NCBI GenBank assembly: GCA_003864495.1
Contig: ML133496.1
Coordinates: forward strand, 2,261,631-2,325,630
Source: Nemopilema nomurai
Taxonomy: Eukaryota > Cnidaria > Scyphozoa > Rhizostomeae > Rhizostomatidae
DNA length: 64,000 nt
Direction of reading: 5' to 3'
This document shows, one piece after another, positions 37,601-48,830 of this stretch. How positions within the stretch are numbered: position 1 is the stretch's first letter; the number at the start of each line of letters is the position of its first letter. The notes under the pieces are model-generated. The model searched no databases and was not told the origin of the DNA. It saw nothing but the letters and a program-made list of their open reading frames with translations. The position numbers and the translations under genes are program-made.

Positions 37601-39349
37601 CTAGGTTGTGATCCAGGAGAGCTCTAGTTCATTAGTATTTAATGCAACATAACTATTTTAACTGCACACTAATCCAACCAATAGAGTATATCTACCTCAC
37701 TTTTCACTGACACCAATGTGCAAAGAACTATTCCAACTGTTATCATTGCAACAGCAAGGAATTTGGTTGCTGAGTACCTGGCAAAAAAGTTGAAATCAAA
37801 TACATTAATCAAAAATATGTTGACTCTGCCATTGGAAATCTATCAACTTGAATACTGTTAGGATAATGTATAACAAAATTTACATTTAGAACTTTTTCTA
37901 AAGCAATTATGATTATTCACCCACTTTCTTTTCAGAATAAGAATCCCAAGAGCCATATTTGCCATCAGGGAACCCTGCAAACAATATTCAAAGTTATGAA
38001 CAGAGAGGAAGATAAAATCCTACATTAAAGCTTCATAAATAGGAAATACAACTTCTCATGGCCTGGCAAAACATAACCATGGAAAAAATGAAAATATTCT
38101 ACTTGAAGACAGGTTATTAACTAGTCACTTAAACTAGCTTTGTGCTTTTAATGCTAAGTATAACTGAACAAAAATAGGCTCCAAACTACCAGAACACTTA
38201 CAGATCGAAATATCATGTGCAATGGCATGGGAATTTTGAAATTAAGTGCCATGTTGTTTGACACCCCAACCATGAAGAAAAGGGTGACCAATGCAGCATA
38301 GTTTCTGTAACAAAACAAGTGGAATAAAATGAGGCTTATAAAATGTACAATGATTAATGTTTTGCTTCTATATACCTAAGCAATAGCTGTTCACCACCAT
38401 GAAAAATATTTAGAATAATTTCATAGACTAAGAAGGCAGCCTTCAGCTTCATAATAAACATGCTACTGCCATACGGTGCTAAATTCTTTGTAGGCAACAC
38501 TTTCTGTATTTGTAATATATAGAACCAGAATCAATGGCAATGTTGCCATCAAGCAACTAACACAGATCTTGGTGACATATATATACTACATCCGTAAGTA
38601 CTGATGTATGTTTGAAAAAGATTTCTCTTTTAGATGATTATGACACATACCTCAACGGGACCTTCGGTTTCTCTGTACCAAACTTGGCTGTAAATATAAA
38701 GCCCTGAATCGAAATCATAAGAAACTGGGCAAATGTAACAATGTTTCCAGATCCTGGGGCATACCTAAAACAAAATTTAGTTTATATTTATTTTGAAAAA
38801 AACTCAAGGAGTGGATTCTAAGTTTTAGAACTCAAAAAACTGTTACTTAGTTCATTCCCAGATACCCATAGGGGTACATTTGTCCTAACTAGCAGAGTCT
38901 CTAATATCCAGCTAAACACCTAGAGACGCAGAAGGCCAGATTGCCTTTGGTAATATGAACTATTATAAGCAGAACACAAACTAAATTGTTTAACATTTTT
39001 AGAGAAGGGATAAAATAAGTGTTTGTGCCACGCCCTCCGGCTACTTCGACCTCTTTCTCTGCTGAGTGTTGTGGCGAAAAGAAATGACGAAGAAATAGAA
39101 TTGTTGATCGTACATTGACTTGGGAAGCTATAGAAGGGCTCAAAAATTCCTGACATTAAGGATAAACTGAAGTCTTTATCAACATATCAACAAGGGGTTG
39201 CAAGAGGTCAAAGGTGAGTGATAAAACAAGGGGTGCATTCGAAGTAGTAGGATATGAATTGCATACTTGATCAAGTGTTCCAGGAAATACACATTGCTGC
39301 AGCAGCCAAGAAAGACCAGTATTATTGCTAGAACTGCCCGTTGCTTCAT
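34634..39349 (-). CDS. SLC35B4: Nucleotide-sugar transporter SLC35B4 (UDP-xylose/UDP-GlcNAc)
   Basis: Eleven coding exons: 39349-39267, 38764-38651, 38304-38202, 37974-37925, 37777-37696, 37269-37218, 36957-36902, 36152-36099, 35774-35699, 35368-35293, 34883-34634. They join in frame to 331 aa, the same length as human SLC35B4. Family blocks are GNIVTFAQF, the MPLHMIFRSGSL junction, ITQYICIRSVYDLT, ASLTVTL-like YTSLTVTLVITLRKF and NPFTIYHWAGT. About ten membrane helices are expected. The carrier exchanges UDP-xylose and UDP-GlcNAc into the ER or Golgi lumen for glycan synthesis. The protein ends KKAE, fitting a KKxx ER-retrieval signal. Intron 10 has U12-type splice and branch signals, and intron 7 contains a diverged tandem duplication. 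Confidence 0.96.
34884..35292 (-). other. Candidate U12-type intron in SLC35B4 (intron 10)
   Basis: The donor reads GTATCCTTCC, matching the U12 5' consensus GTATCCTT. TCCTTAAC lies about 12 nt before the CAG acceptor, a perfect core U12 branch site at the usual distance, with no polypyrimidine tract. The exons flanking it encode ITQ and YICIRSV, so the splice assignment is firm. The intron is phase 2. Confidence 0.85.
36490..36870. repeat. Diverged direct duplication in SLC35B4 intron 7
   Basis: A segment at about 36490-36635 (GTTATTCATTCATTTACTC, AAAATCAAC, TCTCAGGCAACTACAAGAGTG) recurs at about 36710-36865 (GTTATTCATTCACTCACTC, AAAATCAAC, TCTCTGGCAACTACAAAAGTG) with substitutions and indels. 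Both copies lie within one intron. Confidence 0.75.
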
Positions 39350-40512
39350 TTTGGGTTTTATAAGACTCGATCACGAGCAATATACAGCACGTGAAAACGA
39401 TCAGCAATCTGTTGCTACGTTGCCATTTTGTAAAAAAGCGTCATCCAATCACTTGACACGAAAACGAGGATAGCCTCAAGTCCCGTACGGCAATGAAGAG
39501 GAATGGAGAAAATGTTGTCTATACATACATTTGAAGTGATCTTTTTAAAACATGCAAACCTTTGTTTTGTCCTTCTTAACTCGCCATGTTTCCGTTAATC
39601 ATATAGACCTTAACGCTATTCACTATTTAAAATATTTTGTTCTGTAGAAAATTTCTGCGTAACTAAAAGTGATCTCAGGGAATACAAGCGCCCAGGAATC
39701 AAATGATTTTGAACTCCAAAAAATTTACAGTGTTTTTTAAAGTTTTTTTTTTAATTTTCAATGGCACCATCTTGATTTTTGGTAAGTTACTTTCGACAAC
39801 ACTCGATATAACCCTGTCAGTCACTCCCTAATCAATCAGGCAGCCATCTTCCCAAGACTGAGAGGGAGGCACTCATAGCAACAGAAGAACACTACGCTCT
39901 GTTTTGTTACTATTGGGGAAAACGAGTTACCAATCTAATCACTGGCAGATGATGAATAGCCACTCTAGCTGTCAATGGAATTGGCATGTCTGAAATACAA
40001 TAAATGGCATGCAGCTTTCTTTTACTATCACTAATCCTATTTTGATGCAATCCAATCATCAAAATGTTTTGGTTACAGATAGCAACACATACAACTCAAA
40101 AGCTCAAAATAAACAAGACTTCTAAAAACACATTTATTGTTGCTTTGATTTCAGTAAAGATTAATGGCAGCTCATGTAGATGCGTATTTACAAGAACGTT
40201 TCCTTTCGGCATTCGAGACAGAGGTATTGAATGTCATTAACCGGCAACCTAGTGTTTTCCATTATGACCCAAAACGTCTCGCGGCTTGCAGTACAGTAAA
40301 GTCTCTTTCGCTCGGTTATTTTTGATCACAGCTTTTACAAACTTTATTCAGCAAACCCTATGAATTCATATGCTGCAATACTAATGACTTATCATACGCT
40401 ATGAAGGTGTAGAAACGAGTTGTGTTGTGTTTCTACTGACTGCGTTGCTCAACCTCTATGGACAATCCGAGCCATGGTTGTCTTGTTTAACGTGTAGAGA
40501 ACACGAGGCCAG

Positions 40513-40579
<67 letters not shown>

Positions 40580-41593
40580 TTGAATAAGAGTCATGTTGTA
40601 GATATTGTTCAGGTTTTTCAGCTGATAGTTACTGACATATCATGAGAGAAAGACAACGCGTTGCTTGTTGTATTCTGTGAATGTGACTCTGACTGACTAT
40701 AACTCTGATTTAACCACACCCTGCTTCTGACTGACTGACGTACTTGAACTTAACAATTATATTTATTCTACTTTTCTAAAAATTAATTTCTTTTCTGACT
40801 AGGGATGACCGAGGATGATGAAATGATGAAGTAATGAAGATGGAACAGTTTAGGCTTAGGAGTGAAAAGTAATGCATCAGTATGACATGGTGTGACAATG
40901 AAAGGAAAAAAATAAGTCACTACAAAAAAACAGATGATATTGGAAGTAATTCAAGTAATTCATATGGAAATAACGAATTTTCACATTAAATAATGTCTAA
41001 AATATGCAAATCGTCCACTTTGTGATGGAACAACCGATCTCGAGCACCGATATATTTGCGCTCAATTAATGTTTTTAATCAATCGGATTTACAGTTGATT
41101 TTACCTCATCCTAAATTTAAAAATGACAAATGCCATAGTAACTATTCTCCACAGAATTTGATTACGGGCTCAATAAATTTTATCAACATCCTTGCGCAAA
41201 AATGTTGCAAACAACGAGTAACCATTTTATTATGAAAAATTAAAGGCAGATATAACATCTAACCTACACCGCTTCAAATGTCTGCCGAAAAATGAACCAT
41301 TTTAATGCCCGGCTAAAGATGATCTGGTCATTTGAAGAGCATAAAGGAATTCGCGCTAGCATAGTCACTAAATCTTTTTGTTACGATTATCAGTCTGCAG
41401 ATATTTAGCCACTGGTAACTAGGCATTTAGCTACTGCATTTTCGTCATCTTACGTCATCTATACTTCCCACCAGGATAAAATCCCTGAATTTTTATACAT
41501 TGGCACATAAATTCCCCCAATTTCATTCAGGGGTAAGGAAAGCGGCCAGTATTCCAGCAAGGGCAGAAAGCCGGGTAGTTCCATAAGAACGAA
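39350..41593. other. Intergenic between SLC35B4 and the intronless zinc-finger gene
   Basis: Holds the SLC35B4 promoter and the 3' flank of the next gene. It includes a (GA)n tract. A 53-codon plus-strand ORF at 40164-40325 (starting MAAHVDAYLQERF) follows an acceptor-like TTTGATTTCAG but matches nothing I recognise. Confidence 0.4.
40515..40576. repeat. (GA)n microsatellite
   Basis: About 60 bp of uninterrupted AG dinucleotides. The neighbouring Arg-Glu reading frame is an artefact of the repeat. Confidence 0.97.
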
Positions 41594-43417
41594 TTAGCAG
41601 TAATTGATTCCGGAGCAACGCATGCTAAAGGGGAGACAACTCTTATCGGCCTCATCCTCATCACTGACAAGAAACAGTTCTTGCGGCTCGTGTCCGTAGG
41701 ACTTACTGTGAATTCGCAGGCTGGCGACATCTTTAAACGTCACTGACCGGTTGCTGTTCGCGCCATTTTCGACGTTGCTTTGGTGACACGGGATACAGAA
41801 AAATGGCTTCTCTGCATAATGGCTCTCCTTGTGGTGCAACGACTGGTAGTACAGGTTCCTGAACCGCTCGGGGCACTTTTTGTGCATCAGACACGGCAAT
41901 GGGTACACCGAATAGAAGTGAGCCAGGTAGTCTTCTCTGGTCCTGAAATACTGCTGACACGGGCAGTTGCACTTTTTGTGGTTGTTTCTCATGTGCACAG
42001 CCAAGAGCTCTTTTGAACGGTAGGTTTTATTTTGACAAAACAAACAGGAGTAGCCAGAATCCTCTGCATTTTCTTGAAAATAAACTTTCCTTTCGTCTCT
42101 AACCTCCAATGAACTCGTTGAGTCTTCGATCGGCGCTATGTTCTCCAAGTCATTCATACTCGTCGCTTTGTCTAAGAACAATTTCAAATTGTCATTTGTG
42201 CCAGTCGACTTTTCCACAAAAATCATACCTTGATGTTTATCTAGGCCATCGTAGAATTCAGAATCTTTTGTATTCGTTGCAATATCCGTTGTGGTTATTT
42301 CTAAATGCCTATCCGAGCAAGGCCTAGTATCTCGATGAGAGAGTAACTTTGGGGCAGAATGAGACCCTCTAAAATTCCACTTCGGTACCGGCCTACTTAG
42401 CTTCGACAAAAGGTATCCCAAACAAACTTTCGTGCTTTCTTCACTGCAGCTAAACTTTTCTCTCCTTGAATTAATAGAAACGCTGTTTTCGCTTTTTTCA
42501 TGCGCATGAATAGGTTCTGTATAGGCAGCACCTTCAGAGTCGGCTTCATGACAGGATTTGCAACAGTATATGCCACACGAGCTCCTCATGCACTGAAACC
42601 CCAAACAATGTTTGCAACACTGGAAACATGAAGGTATCTTTCCAAGCGGTTTGGTAGCACTTCCCTCGTTCTTTTTGCAGGCACAAGCACAGTCTTTCGT
42701 TTCTCCATTGCAAGCCATGCCTTGTACACGCCAACCGCAAGTGTGATCTGGACCTTTCGGATGCCATGACATTCTGATAGTTTGATCATTTGACACACAG
42801 CTCTCTAAACGTTTCATCGCTCCACAAGTGATACATCGGTAGACTCTGTCACTTGTCCCTTTCAACTCAACTAACGCAAAGTCTTCGCAAGAGCCATTAC
42901 AAGGTAAATTGCTTCCACGATCGACAAGATTCCTTTTCAGAATACTGCAATGTTTACAAGCCTTTAAATTTTGTCTAAAATGTTTACAGGTATCGCTAGT
43001 AAAATCTGATTTCGCATTAGACACGCACTGTTTCCTATGTCCATAAAGCAGCTTTACGTCACACCCTTTGCTTAGGTCAGACAAGTCAAGCAGGCCAATG
43101 AGCTCTTCGTGATCCTGTCCACCCTGTTGAAGAAGATAAATCGTCGTTCTTTCCAGGCCTCTCGTCATGCCTTCTTTATTACCGACCCAATACTTCTGAA
43201 GAACAAATGCAATTAAATTCACTTTGGCTGCATCTAGTGTATTCGTTCGACTCTTATGAACTGCAATCCAGGATGCATTGAAAGGGAGGCACGGAGCGTT
43301 CTTTGCAACAAAAACATGCAACATAAAACCTTTAGCATCATTTCTTTCAGCAATCTCCCACAGCTGTTTCACAATCTGTTCCCCTTCGCAGTTCCAGATC
43401 ATTAATATCTCGTCCAT
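41594..43417 (-). CDS. Intronless Cys-rich C2H2 protein with possible NYN/PIN-like N-terminus
   Basis: One uninterrupted 607-codon frame, unusual beside its intron-rich neighbours. Residues 1-130 are compact and cysteine-poor, with MIWNCEG at the start, TNTLDAAKVNLIAF in the middle and GGQDHEELI...DVKLLYG at the end. The order and spacing recall NYN/PIN nuclease folds (D-x-E-N, N-A-A-D, S-G-D-x-D-F), but key acidic residues look substituted, so activity is doubtful. Residues 134-290 contain many CxxC pairs that could bind several zinc ions. After a low-complexity linker, four C2H2-type fingers occupy about 456-576, including YSCLFC, KCNCPC, LPCLMHKKC and FFCIPC. I do not recognise a named ortholog. 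Nucleic-acid or ubiquitin-linked roles are both conceivable. The fold assignment is inference; the ORF and Cys/His pattern are visible. Confidence 0.72.
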   Translation of the reverse strand: MDEILMIWNCEGEQIVKQLWEIAERNDAKGFMLHVFVAKNAPCLPFNASWIAVHKSRTNTLDAAKVNLIAFVLQKYWVGNKEGMTRGLERTTIYLLQQGGQDHEELIGLLDLSDLSKGCDVKLLYGHRKQCVSNAKSDFTSDTCKHFRQNLKACKHCSILKRNLVDRGSNLPCNGSCEDFALVELKGTSDRVYRCITCGAMKRLESCVSNDQTIRMSWHPKGPDHTCGWRVQGMACNGETKDCACACKKNEGSATKPLGKIPSCFQCCKHCLGFQCMRSSCGIYCCKSCHEADSEGAAYTEPIHAHEKSENSVSINSRREKFSCSEESTKVCLGYLLSKLSRPVPKWNFRGSHSAPKLLSHRDTRPCSDRHLEITTTDIATNTKDSEFYDGLDKHQGMIFVEKSTGTNDNLKLFLDKATSMNDLENIAPIEDSTSSLEVRDERKVYFQENAEDSGYSCLFCQNKTYRSKELLAVHMRNNHKKCNCPCQQYFRTREDYLAHFYSVYPLPCLMHKKCPERFRNLYYQSLHHKESHYAEKPFFCIPCHQSNVENGANSNRSVTFKDVASLRIHSKSYGHEPQELFLVSDEDEADKSCLPFSMRCSGINYC

Positions 43418-45043
43418 GGTTCAAACACAACAGCTCCACTAATCCTCACCACCCTAACAAGAGCCCTGAATGCGGTTTTTCGTCATGTATTGCCTAGTGC
43501 ACTCGACACAGTCCGATATAAATTGGTAAACCTTCATCGAAGCCACCTGTCCTTCGCAATCTTCAAAAAAGTAGGTCAGTCTTTTTGTTCCTCGGACAAG
43601 TAATCTCTCGGTAAATTAGACAATCATTAAAAGCGTGAATCTGTAATACGATGCTGATTGCTTGCACCTGATTCAATTTGATGAGTTTGCGTATTTTGGC
43701 TGCAACTGTCAATGCATGATTAAAATTATCGTCGAAATCTGGCGATTCTCATCCAGCAGTCGTTATTGCTTTTGAAAAGCAGAATCAAAGACCGCCTGTA
43801 TTTTGTTCGACCGGCGATAGACTTTAGCGAGTCTTTTCCCCATTAGCGTTCAAAGCTTCTTGCCAACTGCACAAAATAGAAATGCCTCAAGGTGGTTGCA
43901 TGCCACTTGGAGTGAGGTATCTAATTGCAATAAAAACACACGCCTTTGATTCATAGAAAGATTTCTGTAAGACGATGCCGCTGAAAGGATAAAATAGTTG
44001 GCAACATTTATGGCAACCTCCCACGGCTAACTCAAAGGACTTCCTCTTTTGCTAAACAAGGGCTCTTTAGGAAATAAATTTTAGGAACTACAGGAAACAA
44101 CTTTAACTTTAACTCAATACTCTCATACAACCGTCTGCGGCTGCTATTGGCTACAACAGATTTATACCAGCGCATTACAGCGTATCGCAAACAAAAGCTC
44201 ATGAACAGAACTTTTAGTATAGTATCAAGAAAACAGGACAAGATCTTTCGTGTTGGGTGGTATAAAACAGTAGTGAAGTAAAACCTAGATATGTCCGAAA
44301 ATAATCGCATCAGAGCTAGTAAAATAGGGTAATTAATGACTCTCCGTTCAACTCTCGCCATCTTTGCATCTTTGTGGAAGCTTTGGTCAACAAGTCGCTT
44401 CAAGTCTGCAGTAGTTCAATAAAAAAATTGAGGCAAAAAGGTCAAAGAACTTGGTAGAAATGATGTTGAATGGCAAAATGTGAAAATAAGTACTAACTAT
44501 GGCTAAAAATGTTCTAAGAAGTTATTATAGTCTCCTGCAATCATGTGAGGTGATATCAGCCAATGTTTCTGCAACAAGTCTATTTTGATACCCTCCAGTT
44601 TACATTGAAAAATAGAAAGCAAAAACTTCGAAAGAGTGAAAATATATTCATGTCCATGTTACACTAATTTCCTATGTTTGAAAAAATGATCTCTCTATTA
44701 ATAACGTGAAAGGCAATGCTTAAAAGTATTTGCAAAAAGGAGCAAGCATTATTGATTATTGTTTCAGAAAACATTTTACATCAGCACAACTAGGAGGCTC
44801 TAAAAGCCTCTTTGAGTACATAGTGAGAGATATATCAATAAGTTTCACTGGACGACACATCAGATTTTTCAAAAACGACGACTTTTAGACTGAATATCTC
44901 CTGAAACGGCTCCACATAATTATAAAAACGTTGGCGAATCCAATTCAAAAGCCATCTAAAATCAGCCTTTTTGATGGACGCATGTTGGCTGGAAAGCAAT
45001 TTCACGGCCTAAAAATGTCACGTCAGATGCGTTCAAAGAAATC
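43418..45043. other. Divergent intergenic region
   Basis: About 1.6 kb separating the minus-strand intronless zinc-finger gene from the plus-strand coiled-coil gene. It probably contains both promoters. No supported exon. Confidence 0.4.
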
Positions 45044-45076
45044 TGACGTCACAATCACATTTCAAATGCTATAAAT
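45044..45076 (+). promoter_or_regulatory. Candidate core promoter: CRE palindrome plus TATA box
   Basis: TGACGTCA (45044-45051) is followed 18 bp later by TATAAAT (45070-45076). The ATG of the coiled-coil gene is 100 bp further on, so a start site near 45100 would give a 75-nt leader. The spacing suits a CREB/ATF-driven TATA promoter; this is inference. Confidence 0.45.
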
Positions 45077-45175
45077 TCGCGAAAACGTGCCCGTTTTTCT
45101 GACTTCTTGTTCGATAGTTATCGAGAAGACGTCTTTGAGCTGTTAAAGCTTGCGCTAGCAAAAGGTACATCAAGG

Positions 45176-47158
45176 ATGCAAAAGACAAACAAAATGGACC
45201 AGGAAAGAATTTCTTGGCTAGAAACCGAGGTAACTTCTACAAGGAATCAGCTTTCTTCCCTTATGGAGCAGAACAGAAGGCTGCTAGTCGAAACAGACCA
45301 GCTTCGTCAGTTGAACCAAGGGCTTGTTGGCCGTTCTAAACTTGATCAAGATCAGCCTATTGGAATTGGATTCCAGGTTAGTGGGCAGTTTCTCGTTTGC
45401 TTTTTGTATTTATTACCAACCAATAGATCTTTCCATTTAGTCAGACTTTAAGTCAATGGAATGACAAGTTTGAATCAATATGGGAGAGAAATGATAGCTT
45501 GCAAAAAATAGAGTGTAAAAAGTCTCTCTTTTTCAACCTATCAACTTCTTTGTTATAACAACTGTTTAATAAACCTGAAAAATTAAGCTTTGCTAGCCAA
45601 ACTAAAGGAATTTCCTTTCAATCCTTTCTCTTCACTACTAGAATAATGAATGGAAACTCTTAATTTAAACTTGAGAAATATAAAAAGAATTATGGCTGTA
45701 AATCAGATAAAAAACGAAAAGTAGAATTCAAGCTTCCTAGATACAAGAAAACACAGACTCACAATAATTAACAGCAACAAAACATTATTTTACAAATACT
45801 TATTGTACTTCAAATCATTTCAATGTTGCAAAAGATTTTGAAGTAGTTTCGTTGGCAATCAAAGGCTGAGAAACATGATGTACTTTTGTATCAAAGGAAG
45901 AAAAACATGGTTGCATTCGTTCATTTTTCAGTGGTTTATTCAGAGCATTATTGCGAGAGAATACCGAGACCTGACTAGCCTTGCACTTTTGAAAAAGGTA
46001 ACCAAGTGCCTTAAGAGACAGGATGTCATGGCTGAGCTCGTCAGGGTCCTGACGTCACCAAGACGCAGTGAGTCGCTACGAGCTCTGAAGCCTCGATCAG
46101 GATCTGGTGCGACTGCTGCAGAAAATGCTTTGGTAGAAAAAGACTCCGGGCTTGATGTGGGTCAAGGCAGGTTAGGGTTTGGAGAGGGGAAAGAAAACGT
46201 GGCCCCACGATCCACAGTGGTCAAATTTCAAGCTGATGATTTGAAGGAAGAACCAACGTTTGAGCACGAGAAGAAGGAAGAGATCCAAATGGGTCGGCCA
46301 GAAAATCCCTCCGAGAGGAAGATATATGGCATAAATGGTCAGTTAGCCAAAGAAAATGAGAGAAGATTCGTGCTTGAGAAAGATATGCAAATTACAATCA
46401 GTCATAAAGAGTACATCAGAGAAGCATATGAAGAGAAGAGAACGAAGATTGCATATGATAATAAGGAAGAGATGAAACAAGAAGATATAAGAAGGAAGAT
46501 GATTGAGCAGGAAATATCATCAATTAAAGAAGAGCTAGATCTGGCAAAAAAGAAGATTCAAGAAATGGAGATGGAAAAACTTGCATTTGATCTTGTTCAC
46601 AACGTGATTTTGGAATCATGTCGAGGAAAATATGAGGAGTACAAGGAGGCCAACCAATCACACATTGCAGTTCTCGAAGAGAGGCTAACGAAGGCCGAAA
46701 TGATCAATCAAGAGAAACTTGGGTGGAACGAAATGTTGAAGAAGAAACTGACAAGAAAAGAAGATGAGATTGAGGTTCTCAGAAAGAAAAACGAGGAAGA
46801 GTTTAAGGATACGAATCGCCTCTGGAAAGCATTTGTCGGCCTTGCTGAAGAAAGGGCATCCGCGGAGGAGCAAATCTGCCAGGAAAGACGGGCAACAGCC
46901 AAGAAGACAGCCTCTGTCTCGAAACGGATACAGAGAATGGAGGCTGAATACGCGAAATTAAAGCAAGTGAATAGGTCATTGGTGAATGAAATCATAGAAA
47001 GAGATGAAAGATGCCAACTGAAGGAGAATGAAGTGCAACAGTTGCACAGGTACTTGGGGACGCTTGAAGAAAAAATCGACTCAAAGGAAATTTTGGTCCA
47101 GCATCTATTGACAAAGAAACGAGGAGGATATTTCAAAAGACTATTATGTTGGCGATGA
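45176..47158 (+). CDS. Coiled-coil protein of unknown function
   Basis: Two coding exons, 45176-45376 and 45932-47158, splice at CAG|GTTAGT and TTTTTCAG|TGG in phase 0 to give 475 aa. The first ATG in the open frame is MQKTNKMDQERISW; upstream codons are open only to a TGA at 45044 and contain no ATG. The N-terminus has leucine heptads (WLETEV, LSSLMEQNRRLLVETDQL). The middle (about 70-115) is more globular (WFIQSIIAREYRDLTSLALL, VMAELVRVLTS). From about residue 150 on the chain is rich in Glu, Lys and Arg with continuous heptads, typical of long coiled coils in cytoskeletal, centrosomal or ciliary proteins. No family name is recognised. AATAAA follows 31 nt after the stop. Confidence 0.68.
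46050..46057. promoter_or_regulatory. TGACGTCA palindrome in the coiled-coil coding exon
   Basis: An exact CREB/ATF consensus in the codons for LTSP. Listed because the motif is over-represented in the window; a role is unproven. Confidence 0.25.
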
Positions 47159-47188
47159 CTGATGTTTTTGAGAACAAAATGACTAGTA

Positions 47189-47194
47189 AATAAA
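47189..47194 (+). terminator. Poly(A) signal of the coiled-coil gene
   Basis: AATAAA 31 nt past the TGA stop at 47156-47158, giving a very short 3' UTR. Confidence 0.65.
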
Positions 47195-48134
47195 AACAAT
47201 TGACAAATAAGTTGGACTGAAATTAGGTGTTATTGGGTGAATGATGAATCTATATTATATGCTTGTGTGGTAATAGGGTTCTGGTATTAGAGACAGTTTT
47301 ATTAGAAATGTTGTGTCTTTCTTCCTTGTTTGTCTAACGGAATAAATACGATTCTATCATAGAAAGAATGGTGTCAAGAGGACACTGATAAACTAGCTTT
47401 TGTGCGAATGAAGAGCACAGGTACACATTCTTGTACATCACCTTCGTTTTCTTCTGGGTTCCCAAATCGTTGCTTGAAGGAAACAAATCCATGCATAAGG
47501 TGCAAATGAATTAACAACATCGAGACTTCCCATAATTCAAACAGATACTGAGAACTAAAAGTAAATACTGAGAACTCTCGAATCGTAGCCTTGAAGATCG
47601 CGATAAAATACTTTTTACAAGCTGAAGACCACGATGAAAGCAAGGAGAGTCTCATATGAACTGTAATATACCTAACAGAAGGAAAGTGCACCAAAGGGTG
47701 AAACAAACATGAAAAGAACAAGAACTTGTCACTAATATGGTCCCTATTTATGTTGGATCTTCAATGTTAGACCTTTCTGCAAAGGGAGCCATCATTGTTT
47801 GCCTTAAAGGTGCGCAAAAAATATGCGTAAAAATCTTGGAGCGAAAAGAACAGGAAATTGTGGAATCATTTGACTTGCAATATGAAACAAACAACGGCAA
47901 GCGCATTTAGGATCTTTACTGATTCGATGTTGGATTGTTTGTCTACACTTAACAGTAGAGGTGAGGTACTGTTAATTGTTGATGAGAGTCTACTTCGTTT
48001 GAGAATGAAGGCATATTCATTTGATGTAGAATGTTCCAGTGGGAAAACTGAAAATGATTCGGGCCAACAGAGCAATTATTTATTCAATAAAAGGCATGTC
48101 AAATCAGATTTCTATAATTAATTTTACCTACATT
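47195..48134. other. Intergenic between converging genes
   Basis: The coiled-coil gene ends leftward and the DPM3 transcript converges from the right. No supported exon or repeat. Confidence 0.4.
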
Positions 48135-48140
48135 TTTATT
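48135..48140 (-). terminator. Candidate poly(A) signal of DPM3
   Basis: AATAAA on the minus strand, about 690 nt of genomic distance past the DPM3 stop. It is consistent with a spliced 3' UTR. Confidence 0.4.
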
Positions 48141-48340
48141 TCATAGTATGAAGTAAACATAATAGAATTTCAACAAATACTTTATCCAACTCTAAGTTCA
48201 CCTTTAGAATCTGTGATATGAGTCATTTGAGAAGTTGCAGGTCTTGCTCCCATTTTGATAAGTTGCTGTTCATCCCCAAAGGCCTATCTTTTGGCTTTCA
48301 TGGAGTTTTCATTCCATTTGCCATCAATGTTGTTCTCTTT

Positions 48341-48828
48341 CCTACAATAAAACAATAATTGATACTTAAATTTTCATAGAAAGCTATATTGTTGACTAAA
48401 ATTTTGAATAATAATAACACATTATTTATACGGGGAGTGCTTTCCCAAATGATACCATCACAAAACATTTCACTCAAATTTTTTTTTTTTACAAATTTGG
48501 ATCAAATTTGATTTTACAAATCAACATATTTTGTGTTGGATCAAAATACCTTCAAAAAATAATTTTTAGGCAAAGAAAACCTTTTACCCTAAACTCATTA
48601 TAGGCCTACAGGCCATAAACCATAAACTTTTGAAATAACCCACTAAAGTCTAATCTTGGATCATCTCCAAGGCTAATTATAAATGACAAAAAAATTTTCT
48701 CTTCCCATTTAAAACAAATCTTTTGTGTAAGTTGTTTTTTGGTTGTAGACATTTAGTATATCTTGTATTTAGGCATTTAGTATAAGTAAAGAAAACTCAT
48801 ATGATTTGAAATCATTGACATAATCTAC
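48341..48828 (-). other. Probable intron in the DPM3 3' UTR
   Basis: The stop TGA (48833-48831) is followed after two bases by a donor, AAG|GTAGAT pattern at 48828-48827. An acceptor TTTTATTGTAG is followed by exon-like sequence starting at 48341. The junction is only 2 nt past the stop, so nonsense-mediated decay would not be triggered. Confidence 0.45.
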
Positions 48829-48830
48829 CT

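Noticed and set aside
40164..40325. 53-codon ORF beginning MAAHVDAYLQERF after an acceptor-like TTTCAG
   Set aside because: Attractive sequence, and GAGACAGAG|GTATTG could be a donor, but no family match and no partner exon found; kept only as a note.
40427..40645. ORF with Arg-Glu dipeptide run
   Set aside because: Produced by the (GA)n microsatellite.
44032..44403. 123-codon minus ORF in the divergent intergenic region
   Set aside because: No recognisable domain, no splice context, and composition like surrounding DNA.
45107..45175. Earlier start of the coiled-coil protein
   Set aside because: The frame is open upstream but position 45107 is TTG, not ATG; the first ATG is 45176.
46708..47199. 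163-codon minus ORF rich in Ser and Phe
   Set aside because: Antisense shadow of the Glu/Lys-rich coiled coil.
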